The position numbers and the translations under genes are program-made. Shown one piece after another: positions 1 through 7,530 of a stretch of 35,558 nt of DNA. The notes below the pieces were generated by a model that was not told the origin of the DNA, searched no databases, and worked only from the letters and a program-made list of their open reading frames with translations. Origin of the DNA: a virus; the IMG/VR virus record IMGVR_UViG_3300042557_000981, positions 1-35,558 of that record; one strand, given 5' to 3'. How positions within the stretch are numbered: position 1 is the stretch's first letter; the number at the start of each line of letters is the position of its first letter.

Positions 1-901
1 TACATATTACTATAGCATCTAAACGATTAGGAGATGTTTTAAGACGTAAGCTTACTATAGGATAAAATGTTCCTGCTACTGCTAGTGTTCTTGGAGTGGT
101 TACAGGAATACCTACTGCTTGCTGTAATCCATTTAGTTGATATCCTCCCTCAGATAGTACAGTAGAACATATTTGCTTTAATCTACTTGATGAAGCTGTA
201 GCAGCTGTATTTGTTATTTCATATCTAAGAGGCAAAGAAGCTGTAGTAATATATGTAGATGTAATTAAATTAGCGTGGTTGAATTTATGGCAAACATAAT
301 AATTGCCATCTATAACAAAACCCATTCTAACTGTTCCCACACCTAACCACTCCAAGTCCATAAAAAGAATCTGAGCTTTTGTTAGGTCAAGAGTAATGCC
401 ACTAGGACCTGAACCATTTAATGGGTCAACATTCCAATTTGCTTGAGCAACAGGGGTATTTACTAATGCTCCTGAAACAGAACTTCTTTCAACAAAACTT
501 ACTGTGCTATTATTCTGTTCTAAGTAATAACCATTAGCTGCTCCATAATATCCAACTCTTTGTCTAAGTCCTGTTTTAGCAACATCCATTACAAATGTAG
601 ATAGTACAAGAAGACTCTTACCAGGTTGATATGAAAACACTTTTGTAGTTTCTCTAACCACTTCAGAACCTGATGCTGCTGTTACACCTAAGTTAACCAA
701 CCCTTCATTAGCATCAAATGTAGCAGACCCGCTTACAGCAGTGGCTGTAGACCATAGTCCATTATCATCAAATCTATGACTAGAGTCAAACAATGTAAAC
801 GGTGTACTAACTCTCAGCCTACCAAATGCGTCTATATTAGGAGAGTTTGCATACGAGATAGCTGGACTTATTATACTATATCCTGAATATGATTGTGCCA
901 T
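1..901 (-). CDS. Virion/tail appendage protein, N-terminal part (runs off left edge)
   Basis: About 300 codons are visible; the C-terminus lies beyond the window. The protein starts MAQSYSGYSII and soon carries SPNIDAFGRLRVS followed by TPFTLFDSSHRF, an opening I recall from structural proteins of tailed phages. The rest is rich in Ser, Thr, Gly, Asn and Val, with alternating hydrophobics and no catalytic motif, as expected of a beta-rich tail or receptor-contact protein. It is the last visible gene of the minus-strand module, just after two other appendage-type proteins, which supports a virion role. The exact position in the tail is unknown. The start at 901 leaves 3 nt after the upstream gene's stop. 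Confidence 0.75.
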   Translation of the reverse strand, partial: MAQSYSGYSIISPAISYANSPNIDAFGRLRVSTPFTLFDSSHRFDDNGLWSTATAVSGSATFDANEGLVNLGVTAASGSEVVRETTKVFSYQPGKSLLVLSTFVMDVAKTGLRQRVGYYGAANGYYLEQNNSTVSFVERSSVSGALVNTPVAQANWNVDPLNGSGPSGITLDLTKAQILFMDLEWLGVGTVRMGFVIDGNYYVCHKFNHANLITSTYITTASLPLRYEITNTAATASSSRLKQICSTVLSEGGYQLNGLQQAVGIPVTTPRTLAVAGTFYPIVSLRLKTSPNRLDAIVIC

Positions 902-904
902 ATA

Positions 905-1234
905 TTAACTTATTTCTGTACCCCACACCTGAAATGAGAGGCTACTGTTTCCTGAATACACCCTTATTACATCTGTAGTGGCTAGAGTTACGCCTATTGT
1001 AGCAATAAATGTATCGTTCCCAGCTAACGTTACATCATAATAAAGATAGTCTTTATTAGTAGTTGCGGCACCTCCTGCAGATATAGACACTCTAAATGTT
1101 GTCTGTGTACCACCCCTATTGCATATAGAAATAGAACTACATACGGATGATGTAGCAGCAGGAACAGTGTACAATATTGTTTCTGTTGTTGCAGATGGAC
1201 TAGATTGTCCTAATATTTTGTATACGTTTGGCAT
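905..1234 (-). CDS. Small tail-associated structural protein, 109 aa
   Basis: The product begins MPNVYKILGQSSPSATTETILYTVPAATSSVCSSISICN and then forms a compact, beta-strand-like sequence (FRVSISAGG, YYDVTLAGNDTF, IRVYSGNSSLSFQVWG). This profile, an N-terminal Thr/Ser-rich lead followed by a short sandwich, is typical of small phage tail accessory proteins that report 'tail-associated virion protein' hits; that family name is my inference. It lies 1 nt from the preceding fibre gene and 3 nt before the next, so the three are co-transcribed. There is no signal peptide and no catalytic motif. Confidence 0.7.
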   Translation of the reverse strand: MPNVYKILGQSSPSATTETILYTVPAATSSVCSSISICNRGGTQTTFRVSISAGGAATTNKDYLYYDVTLAGNDTFIATIGVTLATTDVIRVYSGNSSLSFQVWGTEIS

Positions 1235-1235
1235 G

Positions 1236-2651
1236 TTATGCTCCCATTAATAAAAAGTTCATTTCAAATCCTACAGAAGAAACTGTAGGAATAGTTTGTT
1301 TCTTAAGCTTACCACTTGTATCAACTGTAACCATTTCATCTGCACCACCTGTAGCAAGATTACCAAAAACAATATCTCCAGATGTATTCTCCCATGCTCT
1401 ATGTGCAGCACTATTTAAACTAGTAAGTGTAGGACCATAATAAATACCACGTGTAATACCTGAATATGTACCAGTATAATTATAAGTGGGCTGTAAATTA
1501 ATCATTGTACTAGTAGCGGTTCCTGAAGATCTTGCCACTGTACCTGTATTTAATAATATTGGATTCCACCCTTGTGCATCATTTACAGGAGCATTACCAC
1601 TTAAGTTTATAATATCTCCTTGACTCCATGAAGCATCTCTTGTTATATGTCCACTAAACTTATTATCTATTGCACTAAAACTATTTGTTTGTGCATTAAT
1701 AGTATTTGTACCAGTGCCGCCATTAGTTACAGTGATGTTACCATTTATGTATGCAGCTACAGAACCTGCTGTTCCATTTACATCTAGTTTATAAGCAGGA
1801 GTTGCTGTACCTATACCAAGTCTATTATTAGTGTCATCCCAGAAAAAGTTAACATTATCTTGTGCTATTGTTGTTCCATTAGAAAAAAGAACAGAACCTG
1901 CTGTTAAAGCTGGAAGATCAAATTTATTATTAAATGTAGTCCAGTTTGTTGAACTTAAATAACCATCTGCAGATCCAGAAGATTGTGTAATTCCTATTGT
2001 ACCTGTGCCAGTGATAGTGCCCCCTGTAATAGGAGCAGATGTTGCTACAGATGTTACAGCAGATGTAAGATATGTATTAGTATCAAGAGCAAACGTACCA
2101 ACAGCTGTCATCTTTACAAACGGTGTACCACTAATCCATGTAGGATAGTTTAGAGCACCCCATGTACCAACAGTTGGTATAGTGGGGAATGTCTGCCAAG
2201 TTTTATCTCCTCTCCAATATTGACTAGTAGTACCTGCTGTTATTATAGGCTCATATGTAAGAGCTGCTGTAGCAGATGTAAGATAACCTGCAGGATTAGA
2301 AGATAGAGGATAATAAAGTAGGCTAGCTGCTGTAGAAGTTAAATAGTTAGCAGGATTACTACTAAGAGGATAGTAGTTAGTGGATAGATAGGCAGTGAGA
2401 TCTGTTTGAGATGTCAATGTTCCTGTAATAGATCCCCATGTAGCACTACCACCTGTTTGTTGCCATGCTACACCATCCCAGAAATAAGGTGTGAGATTAT
2501 CTGTGTCATACACCATATATCCCTTATCCCCTAAACCAAGACTGCCACCAAGAAGAATTCTGGCAGCTGTACTGATATTATGTAACCTGCTGTTAAACAA
2601 CTGGTTAGCATGTAAATCAATGTCGTGGTAATAGTCTTTTACTAATGGCAT
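1236..2651 (-). CDS. Tail fibre protein with internal repeats, 471 aa
   Basis: The N-terminus (MPLVKDYYHDIDLHANQLFNSRLHN) resembles fibre attachment segments. Residues about 50-70 hold YMVYDTDNLTPYFWDGVAWQQ, a motif common in fibres and tail collars. Next come near-identical blocks YYPLSSNPANYLTS and YYPLSSNPAGYLTS, and then a long Gly/Thr/Asn-rich repetitive shaft with LGIGTATPAYKLDVNG, a typical phage-fibre 'GIGT.P..KLDV' motif. No C-terminal chaperone peptidase such as a peptidase S74 domain is evident; the protein ends FEMNFLLMGA. The likely role is receptor binding. The gene sits between a 155-aa appendage protein (2 nt away) and a 109-aa protein. Confidence 0.85.
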   Translation of the reverse strand: MPLVKDYYHDIDLHANQLFNSRLHNISTAARILLGGSLGLGDKGYMVYDTDNLTPYFWDGVAWQQTGGSATWGSITGTLTSQTDLTAYLSTNYYPLSSNPANYLTSTAASLLYYPLSSNPAGYLTSATAALTYEPIITAGTTSQYWRGDKTWQTFPTIPTVGTWGALNYPTWISGTPFVKMTAVGTFALDTNTYLTSAVTSVATSAPITGGTITGTGTIGITQSSGSADGYLSSTNWTTFNNKFDLPALTAGSVLFSNGTTIAQDNVNFFWDDTNNRLGIGTATPAYKLDVNGTAGSVAAYINGNITVTNGGTGTNTINAQTNSFSAIDNKFSGHITRDASWSQGDIINLSGNAPVNDAQGWNPILLNTGTVARSSGTATSTMINLQPTYNYTGTYSGITRGIYYGPTLTSLNSAAHRAWENTSGDIVFGNLATGGADEMVTVDTSGKLKKQTIPTVSSVGFEMNFLLMGA

Positions 2652-2652
2652 T

Positions 2653-3120
2653 TTATGATAGATAAGCCCAACCTGCTACAGGTTGACTAAATATAACATT
2701 TACAGTGGTATCATTTACATATACAATAGTACCTTGGATTTCCTGTCCAAACTCATCTGTTGTAGTGACATTTGGATTAAACTCTAGGTCATGTGTGAGC
2801 ACCCATAGAGTGGATGCGGGTGTAATACGGAATGACTTACCTACGCCATTATAATTATTTACATTGATGTTTACATAGCAAACATCATCGTGACACATAT
2901 TAATTGGCAACCATTTTTTATAGTTAGTGGCTATATCACAAAAACTTGAATAATCACCAGATGATTGCCAATCAATAAGTTCTTTTCTCATAGTGATAAG
3001 ATCCATGTTGCCATCATTATGGCATGCTGTAATTCCGTATCTTTTATTACGGAAAACATCCATAATTGCATCAGCAAACTTTTTGTTATACTTATCTTTA
3101 TGAGCTAAATAATTCTTCAT
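2653..3120 (-). CDS. Tail appendage/fibre-associated protein, 155 aa
   Basis: Two parts are visible. The N-terminal ~95 residues are mixed, with several Cys/His (TACHNDGNMDL, NMCHDDVCYVN). The C-terminal ~60 residues read like a small phage appendage domain: STLWVLTHDLEFNPNVTTTDEFGQ, then IVYVNDTTVNVIFSQPVAG and AYLS at the end. That 'W.I.HnL...P.V...D..G' pattern recurs at the C-termini of tail proteins. The ATG overlaps the stop of the upstream zinc-ribbon gene (ATGA), indicating translational coupling. Function beyond tail structure is not shown. Confidence 0.7.
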   Translation of the reverse strand: MKNYLAHKDKYNKKFADAIMDVFRNKRYGITACHNDGNMDLITMRKELIDWQSSGDYSSFCDIATNYKKWLPINMCHDDVCYVNINVNNYNGVGKSFRITPASTLWVLTHDLEFNPNVTTTDEFGQEIQGTIVYVNDTTVNVIFSQPVAGWAYLS

Positions 3121-3260
3121 GGTTTAGGAGTTGATAAAGATTGTTCTTTTAACTTATCTTCATAAGCCTGAAGACAAGAGGAGCAAACTTGTTTTCCATC
3201 GCTAGCTGTCTTTTTTTGGCACCCACAGCTAAGTTGTGCGTTACAATTTTGACAAGTCAT
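3117..3260 (-). CDS. Tiny zinc-ribbon protein, 47 aa
   Basis: A short gene read directly from the sequence. The product starts MTCQNCNAQLSCGCQKK, continues ASDGKQVCSSCLQAYEDK and ends STPKP. Three Cys-x-x-Cys-type pairs (CQNC, CGC, CSSC) predict a zinc ribbon. Two things support a real gene: its stop overlaps the next gene's ATG (ATGA), and its start is preceded by the AACCAAAAACCAA leader also seen before other genes here. It lies in the tail module, so it may be a small structural or assembly factor. No enzymatic role can be inferred. Confidence 0.75.
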   Translation of the reverse strand: MTCQNCNAQLSCGCQKKTASDGKQVCSSCLQAYEDKLKEQSLSTPKP

Positions 3261-3279
3261 ATGTTTGGTTTTTGGTTAA

Positions 3280-3837
3280 TCAGCAGTTTGTACACTTAAC
3301 ACCATCTAGTTTCATAAGTCTTTTCTGTGCATACATCAGCAAATCCAACCCTTCTTTGTTTTCATGGCAGTCTTCCACTTTCACTTTAGCAGCATCTATA
3401 AAAGACTTAATCAATCTAAGTTCATCAAGTTGTGCTTTTACATCAGCATCTGGTTCACAAGCAGCCATTTCTAAGTTACAAAGCATTTGATTATACTTAT
3501 TAATAAACTGTGTCACTCTAAGATGAGTGTATTCAACATACACTTTATCATTAGGAGACACAGAATATCTAATAAGATAGATACCATCTGGTAAAATTTG
3601 AGAGCTTTCCCCACATCCAGAAGACTGGATTCCCAAAGCACACGCATTTAGAACAAGATTAAAATTTGATTGTACATTAATTGTATAAGGTGTATTAAAC
3701 CCAGGCACTGTAATTTGAAGCGTTTCACAGGTTATGGGTATAATATCACAATATATAGAAGTATCAAATATCCTAAAAACCCTGGGATTATTTGTATGGG
3801 GAATATCTAAGAAAAGCTGATGAGCGCACGCTGACAT
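3280..3837 (-). CDS. Conserved hypothetical structural protein, 185 aa
   Basis: I do not recognise a named family. The N-terminal ~110 residues look beta-rich (FRIFDTSIYCDII, ITVPGFNTPYTINVQSNFNLVL, DGIYLIRYSVSPNDKVYVEY). The C-terminal ~75 residues are helical and charged (CEPDADVKAQLDELRLIKSFIDAA), ending VKCTNC. This domain order suggests a tail or neck component with a beta head and helical tail. It lies between the large structural gene with a terminator and the zinc-ribbon gene, in the same direction. Eleven cysteines is unusual for a cytoplasmic phage protein and may mean metal binding. Confidence 0.65.
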   Translation of the reverse strand: MSACAHQLFLDIPHTNNPRVFRIFDTSIYCDIIPITCETLQITVPGFNTPYTINVQSNFNLVLNACALGIQSSGCGESSQILPDGIYLIRYSVSPNDKVYVEYTHLRVTQFINKYNQMLCNLEMAACEPDADVKAQLDELRLIKSFIDAAKVKVEDCHENKEGLDLLMYAQKRLMKLDGVKCTNC

Positions 3838-3902
3838 AGCATTATAATTTAGTGATTAGTATTCAATATCAATATACAAAATTTTGCACATTTTACCAAA
3901 AG

Positions 3903-3934
3903 AAAAAAGGGAGGGACATGATGTCCACTCCCTT
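3903..3934 (-). terminator. Rho-independent terminator after the large structural gene
   Basis: Read on the minus strand, GGGAG and GGACAT arms pair with ATGTCC and CTCCC arms and are followed by six T. It lies about 20 nt past the stop of the 460-aa gene. It probably sets a high transcript level for that gene apart from the appendage genes downstream. Confidence 0.8.
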
Positions 3935-3953
3935 TATTCTCATAGGAAATATG

Positions 3954-5336
3954 TTAAGGTGCAGCTGTGGTTGTTGTCGTTGTTGGTGCAGCCGTAGTAG
4001 TAGTTGTTGTTATAGCAGGGTTAGTAACACACCCACCACCAGCAACTGTAGTAACATTAACGTCAGAACAAACTTCCAATTCACCAGCACTATTAATATT
4101 CCAGTTTTCAATCTCAATACCATTACCAGCGCAATTAAGAACAGTTTGAAGGCTATTCAAAAATGCAGTGTTGTCTACCCCTTCAGGTACATAGATAGTC
4201 AACAGATACTGATCATTATCAAATGTTCCAGTGGGGTTATTCAACCTAGGAACATTGTGAAGAATGTTGATTGAGTTGAAGTAGGCATTGCGGTTAAAAC
4301 CAGTCAATGAAGGGTTACCTTCAATTTCTCTCATCCTCAAGCTTTCTACGCGAGAACTATCAGGGAAAGCTTCTTGACGATACCTACCAGCAAGGATAAG
4401 ATCACGAAGAACAGTTTCACCAAGTCCCTGAGCTTGACGAGGCTCTTGGAAAGGAGGAGTGGCAACACCATCAGCATTAACTTGACCAGAAATTGTTACA
4501 CCCTGTACACTGCAAGGATCTCCAGTTTCATCCACCATAGAAGCAAACACACGAAGAGGTTGCAACTCATAGAAATCTGTAGGAGTGAAAGTACAGTTAC
4601 CAAACTTAGTGTCTACATAAGCAACTTCTAAACGAATGCAAGAATCATCTGTATCAGCATTAGCATCTGTAGGATCAAAAGTGCTAGTGTAAGCATTAAG
4701 AGCAGCAACAAAAGCAGCAATTTGAGCGTCAGACGTACCAGCTTGAACAGCTACTGTTACACCATCCCAATCAATAACAGTAACTTTAAAATAGTTCTTT
4801 ACAATTGGATTTTCTACAATTTGCTTGGCCCAGTTGATGGTAGCAATTGTAGGATCTACCAAAGCACCAGTACAAGTGGCAGTGCAATCATCTGTGCAGC
4901 ATCCTGTAAAAGCATCCAGAGTACGATAGATGTTGTGGCTCAAGAAACGCAGAGCAGGAGAACCTTTAATATCCAAACGGAGTCTGTAGGTTTTGCCACA
5001 CTCTAAACCACTTACACAAATCTCTTTAATTTCTGGCTGAGGTTGAACAGAACATGTGGTAAATACACGACTAATGTACTTAGGGTTGATCACCTTAGAT
5101 TTAACAGACTCCTGATAGCCACCATGAACGGGACCAATCTTGTCATTGGTGAAATAAGAACCCTGAGCCAGGATGAAGGGTTTACCAGTGCTTGTTACAG
5201 CAGCAAAAGTCTTAGCATCAAAAAGACCAATTTGACCTGCAGTAAGGTCTGCAGTAGACCCGGATGTTCTAACATCCAATACACCTCCATTGGTCTTACC
5301 AAGGAAGGATTTTCGGAACGCGTGATTAAAATACAT
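3954..5336 (-). CDS. Large structural protein (tail sheath/tube-type candidate) with Thr-Ala-Pro tail, 460 aa
   Basis: The N-terminus (FLGKTNGGVLDVRTSG, then LTAGQIGLFDAKTF) resembles surface-exposed virion proteins that assemble in many copies. The middle contains a Cys-rich insert (FTGCCTDDCTATCTG, near residue 145) and alternating strand-like segments. Near residue 330 there is DSSRVESLRMREIEGNP, suggesting an assembly core. The last ~18 residues are TTTTTTAAP twice, encoded by a near-perfect short DNA repeat. The gene has its own terminator, fitting high expression. Tail sheath or major tail/decoration protein is an inference from size, position after the connector genes and composition; I see no decisive family motif. 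Confidence 0.6.
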   Translation of the reverse strand: MYFNHAFRKSFLGKTNGGVLDVRTSGSTADLTAGQIGLFDAKTFAAVTSTGKPFILAQGSYFTNDKIGPVHGGYQESVKSKVINPKYISRVFTTCSVQPQPEIKEICVSGLECGKTYRLRLDIKGSPALRFLSHNIYRTLDAFTGCCTDDCTATCTGALVDPTIATINWAKQIVENPIVKNYFKVTVIDWDGVTVAVQAGTSDAQIAAFVAALNAYTSTFDPTDANADTDDSCIRLEVAYVDTKFGNCTFTPTDFYELQPLRVFASMVDETGDPCSVQGVTISGQVNADGVATPPFQEPRQAQGLGETVLRDLILAGRYRQEAFPDSSRVESLRMREIEGNPSLTGFNRNAYFNSINILHNVPRLNNPTGTFDNDQYLLTIYVPEGVDNTAFLNSLQTVLNCAGNGIEIENWNINSAGELEVCSDVNVTTVAGGGCVTNPAITTTTTTAAPTTTTTTAAP

Positions 5337-5370
5337 CTTGTTTAAAATTTATGGGTTAAAAAATAAAAAA

Positions 5371-5829
5371 TTATTTTAAGAATATTAGTTTATACTTAAT
5401 AGAGTTAATGGTGCTCTTTATATTGTCAAGATCATTAACTATTTCACTGTGAGGCATAACAGACTGAAGACCATCAATCTTATCTTTCATCTTTCTCAAG
5501 AAGTCCAATCCTTCTTCTACAGAGTTAAGCTCAGCAGGAGCAGTGTTAGGAAGTTCTAAAATCTTTTCTTCTGCACCTTGAAAACCCTCTACAATATCAT
5601 CAGCATGGTCTCCAAAGGCATCATAGTCCAATCCTTTGTGAGCTGCAAATGAACCAAGCCCTGTCACTTTAAGATGGAGCTTATGTAAGCTAGTTACAGC
5701 GTTTAACATATCTTGTGCCAATGCTGCTGTTTGCATACAAAGACCACATGTTTCAGATCCTCCACCCATAGAAACTGTTACTTTCATAGGGCTGGAAGAA
5801 AAAATACTAGGGCGTGTTATCTTTTGCAT
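5371..5829 (-). CDS. Dps/ferritin-like protein, 152 aa
   Basis: The segment HKLHLKVTGLGSFAAHKGLD, followed by YDAFGDHADDIVE, matches the Dps ferroxidase signature. By alignment to E. coli Dps (H51, H63, D67, D78, E82), the ligands would be H52, H64, D68, D77 and E81. The H-to-H spacing of 12 and H-to-D spacing of 4 are kept, and two residues are missing before the D77 helix turn. The rest is all-alpha, as in Dps. Known Dps proteins form 12-mers that oxidise iron and protect DNA. An N-terminal CGLC (residues 28-31) is extra. The position inside the virion module, 12 nt after the connector candidate, is odd and may mean virion association. Confidence 0.7.
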   Translation of the reverse strand: MQKITRPSIFSSSPMKVTVSMGGGSETCGLCMQTAALAQDMLNAVTSLHKLHLKVTGLGSFAAHKGLDYDAFGDHADDIVEGFQGAEEKILELPNTAPAELNSVEEGLDFLRKMKDKIDGLQSVMPHSEIVNDLDNIKSTINSIKYKLIFLK

Positions 5830-5841
5830 ATATAATATAAT

Positions 5842-6546
5842 TTACGAATTTCTTTGCGCATTACCAACATTTCTTTGATAATTTGTTATATCAGCAATAT
5901 CTCCTGCTAAAATAGCCACTGCTTCATCTATAATTAACTCAACTATGTCATCTTTAAACTCACAAGGATAATCTTTACTAAAAGCTCCTCCTGTTCTAGG
6001 ATCAGCGCAATTAATAAAGCCTACATCTTGAGGTCTTCTATAATAAGTGAGAGTGCCACGAACAATCTCAAACTTATCATTTGTAAAGATTTTCACTTTA
6101 TTCCCAGCTATAGTACAAAAGGTTTCCCCCCACTCAAAGTTTGGAGACTTATAACTGTCTCCTAACAAAGCGTTTACGTTTGCCTCTTCACCAAGATAAA
6201 CAGTAAATAGTCTTTCTGGGCAGCAATCATCCACTCCATAAACTGAAGCCCTTATAAAACTAAAATAGTCTAAAGGAACAAGTTCACTTTCATAATAGAG
6301 AGGTCTCTTTACTAAATTAGTAAAAGGATCAGACTTTAAAAGAACTTGCAAATCATCTATCATCACAACACTTTGCTCAGATGATTCTTTTCTGTTATTC
6401 AAACCACGAAGGCTTCTTCTCACCCATTCCAACTGTGCTTTATTAAAAGCTTCCTGAATTTGCCAGCATTCTATATTGTCATAATCCATAGAAGCCAGCT
6501 TGTTCAGTCTTTCTTTAAATTTTATTTGTAATAAAGCATTTGTCAT
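5842..6546 (-). CDS. Head-tail connector/neck protein candidate, 234 aa
   Basis: The N-terminal ~75 residues are helical (LNKLASMDYDNIECWQIQEAF, then NKAQLEWVRRSLRG). The rest is mixed beta, with the strand YYRRPQDVGFINC and a C-terminal helix (DIVELIIDEAVAILAGDIAD). A helix that ends in a 'DeavailAgdi' segment is typical of adaptor or neck proteins that bind the portal. The size, placement between capsid and tail genes, and lack of catalytic motifs agree. The name of the family is not certain. It follows the 82-aa basic protein by 1 nt. Confidence 0.6.
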   Translation of the reverse strand: MTNALLQIKFKERLNKLASMDYDNIECWQIQEAFNKAQLEWVRRSLRGLNNRKESSEQSVVMIDDLQVLLKSDPFTNLVKRPLYYESELVPLDYFSFIRASVYGVDDCCPERLFTVYLGEEANVNALLGDSYKSPNFEWGETFCTIAGNKVKIFTNDKFEIVRGTLTYYRRPQDVGFINCADPRTGGAFSKDYPCEFKDDIVELIIDEAVAILAGDIADITNYQRNVGNAQRNS

Positions 6547-6547
6547 T

Positions 6548-6796
6548 TTAACATTTCCATTTTCTAAGAGACTTGTTAATACGACTATTAGGATCGTTAG
6601 CAGTCTTAGATGAAGTGAGTTTCTTTTTCATACCTGACATCCTAGCGCAAAATGACTTTTTCCTAGAACCTCCCTGAGGCTGAGGTGCTTTAAGATTACC
6701 ACCTGTAGCCTTGTTATAGGATGCTCTACCTTTTGCGTTAAGTCCACCAGAAGGACTCTTACCTTCCTTTCTTTGCCAAGCTGGTGTCTTTGCCAT
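6548..6796 (-). CDS. Conserved small basic phage protein, 82 aa
   Basis: The sequence TPAWQRKEGKSPSGGLNAKGR, then YNKATGGNLKAPQPQGG and KKSFCARMSGMK, ending in NDPNSRINKSLRKWKC, is a strongly conserved pattern I recall from many large marine and freshwater phages (annotated as a DUF, possibly DUF6321). It is very basic and glycine-rich, lacks hydrophobic core segments, and probably binds nucleic acid or other virion proteins. The start overlaps the upstream lipoprotein gene by 38 nt in another frame. It belongs to the run of tiny basic genes between the capsid and tail modules. Confidence 0.8.
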   Translation of the reverse strand: MAKTPAWQRKEGKSPSGGLNAKGRASYNKATGGNLKAPQPQGGSRKKSFCARMSGMKKKLTSSKTANDPNSRINKSLRKWKC

Positions 6797-6941
6797 GGGT
6801 TACTGTTTTAACACTATCCACTTTAATGCTATCAGCTTTTACACAAACTGTTGTATCACAATGTACAGTTTCTGTTTCTGTAGGACCGCATCCAACTAAA
6901 GACAAAGTCACAACTGCTCCAATCAAAATAAACTTTTTCAT
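6759..6941 (-). CDS. Small lipoprotein, 60 aa
   Basis: A classic lipoprotein signal is visible: MKKFILIGAVVTLSLVGC, with lipobox LVGC and the lipidated Cys at residue 18. The mature part (GPTETETVHCDTTVCVKADS, then KVDSVKTVTHGKDTS) is short, polar and Thr/Val-rich with two Cys, with no known domain. It should be exported and anchored in the host envelope. Candidate roles are lysis (spanin-like) or superinfection exclusion, but neither is shown. It overlaps the following basic gene by 38 nt, which suggests a real gene embedded in the late operon. Confidence 0.7.
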   Translation of the reverse strand: MKKFILIGAVVTLSLVGCGPTETETVHCDTTVCVKADSIKVDSVKTVTHGKDTSLAKKGR

Positions 6942-6943
6942 AA

Positions 6944-7093
6944 CTACTTTTTGTTTTTACTTTTTATTTTACGTTCTTGTTTAAGCATTTCAGGAGTGGG
7001 CTTTTTGCCAGATCCCTTATTTGCACGAATGTTGTCCCAAAGTCCTCTTTGAGAATATGTGCCATCCTTGCGTTTAATCATCTGTTTAGCCAT
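6944..7093 (-). CDS. Tiny basic phage protein, 49 aa
   Basis: Read directly on the minus strand. The product starts MAKQMIKRKDGTYSQRGLWD, continues with NIRANKGSGKKPTPEMLKQE, and ends in a Lys run. The 'GLWDNIRANKGSGKKPT' block is a conserved pattern I recall from uncultured Bacteroidota phages. It is extremely basic, so DNA or RNA binding or a minor virion role is plausible; nothing more can be said. The stop lies 3 nt upstream of the lipoprotein start and the ATG lies 2 nt after the preceding stop. Confidence 0.75.
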   Translation of the reverse strand: MAKQMIKRKDGTYSQRGLWDNIRANKGSGKKPTPEMLKQERKIKSKNKK

Positions 7094-7094
7094 A

Positions 7095-7358
7095 TTATTT
7101 ACCTTTACTTAGACGTTTTGGTGTACCGCAACTACCACCCATTTTCATTTTAGTTGCAGATCCACCCATTTTTTTATATCCCATTTTATTTCTAACTTCT
7201 GTAGGAAGTTTAGAAAGTCCCACTTTACCAGGAGGTACATCTTTTAAAGAACCACCCATGGCCATTTTAGGTTTTTTACCTGCCGCCTTCATAGCCATTG
7301 CAATAGCGGATTGTTGTTTTGGGCTCTTAGCAGAACCACCTTTTTTCATTTGATACAT
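7095..7358 (-). CDS. Lys/Met/Gly-rich basic protein, 87 aa
   Basis: The product is built from low-complexity basic repeats: KKGGSAKSP, PKMAMGGSLK, YKKMGGSATKMKMGGS, ending GTPKRLSKGK. The recurring K-M-G-G-S unit occurs in several small proteins encoded next to phage capsid genes. Positive charge and lack of a hydrophobic core suggest it packs against DNA or bridges virion proteins, by inference only. It is one of a tight run of four tiny basic genes separated by 1-3 nt, all read in the capsid direction. Confidence 0.75.
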   Translation of the reverse strand: MYQMKKGGSAKSPKQQSAIAMAMKAAGKKPKMAMGGSLKDVPPGKVGLSKLPTEVRNKMGYKKMGGSATKMKMGGSCGTPKRLSKGK

Positions 7359-7360
7359 AG

Positions 7361-7519
7361 TTATTTCTTTTTAGCCATTGCTTTAAAGGTTTTGGCAAGG
7401 TTGTATCTCTTAGTACCAGGACGACATGTAGGACCACCAAACTTAGATCCTGTACATACACCCTCTGTACCTCTGCGTTTAATAGACGCTGTTGCTTTTT
7501 GAATCCAACCTTTTGCCAT
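7361..7519 (-). CDS. Tiny basic protein with two Cys, 52 aa
   Basis: The product begins MAKGWIQKATASIKRRGTEG, continues VCTGSKFGGPTCRPGTKRYN, and ends MAKKK. 'GVCTG.KFG.PTC.PG..RYNLAKTF' looks like a small conserved basic phage protein. The two Cys may bind a metal or form a cross-link. The gene lies between the 338-aa structural gene (11 nt upstream) and the 87-aa repeat protein (2 nt downstream), which argues for co-expression. Its role is unknown. Confidence 0.7.
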   Translation of the reverse strand: MAKGWIQKATASIKRRGTEGVCTGSKFGGPTCRPGTKRYNLAKTFKAMAKKK

Positions 7520-7530
7520 AACTTTAAATA

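Noticed and set aside
4722-5006. Plus-strand frames within the 460-aa gene
   Set aside because: They lie opposite a real gene and show no domain or leader signal.
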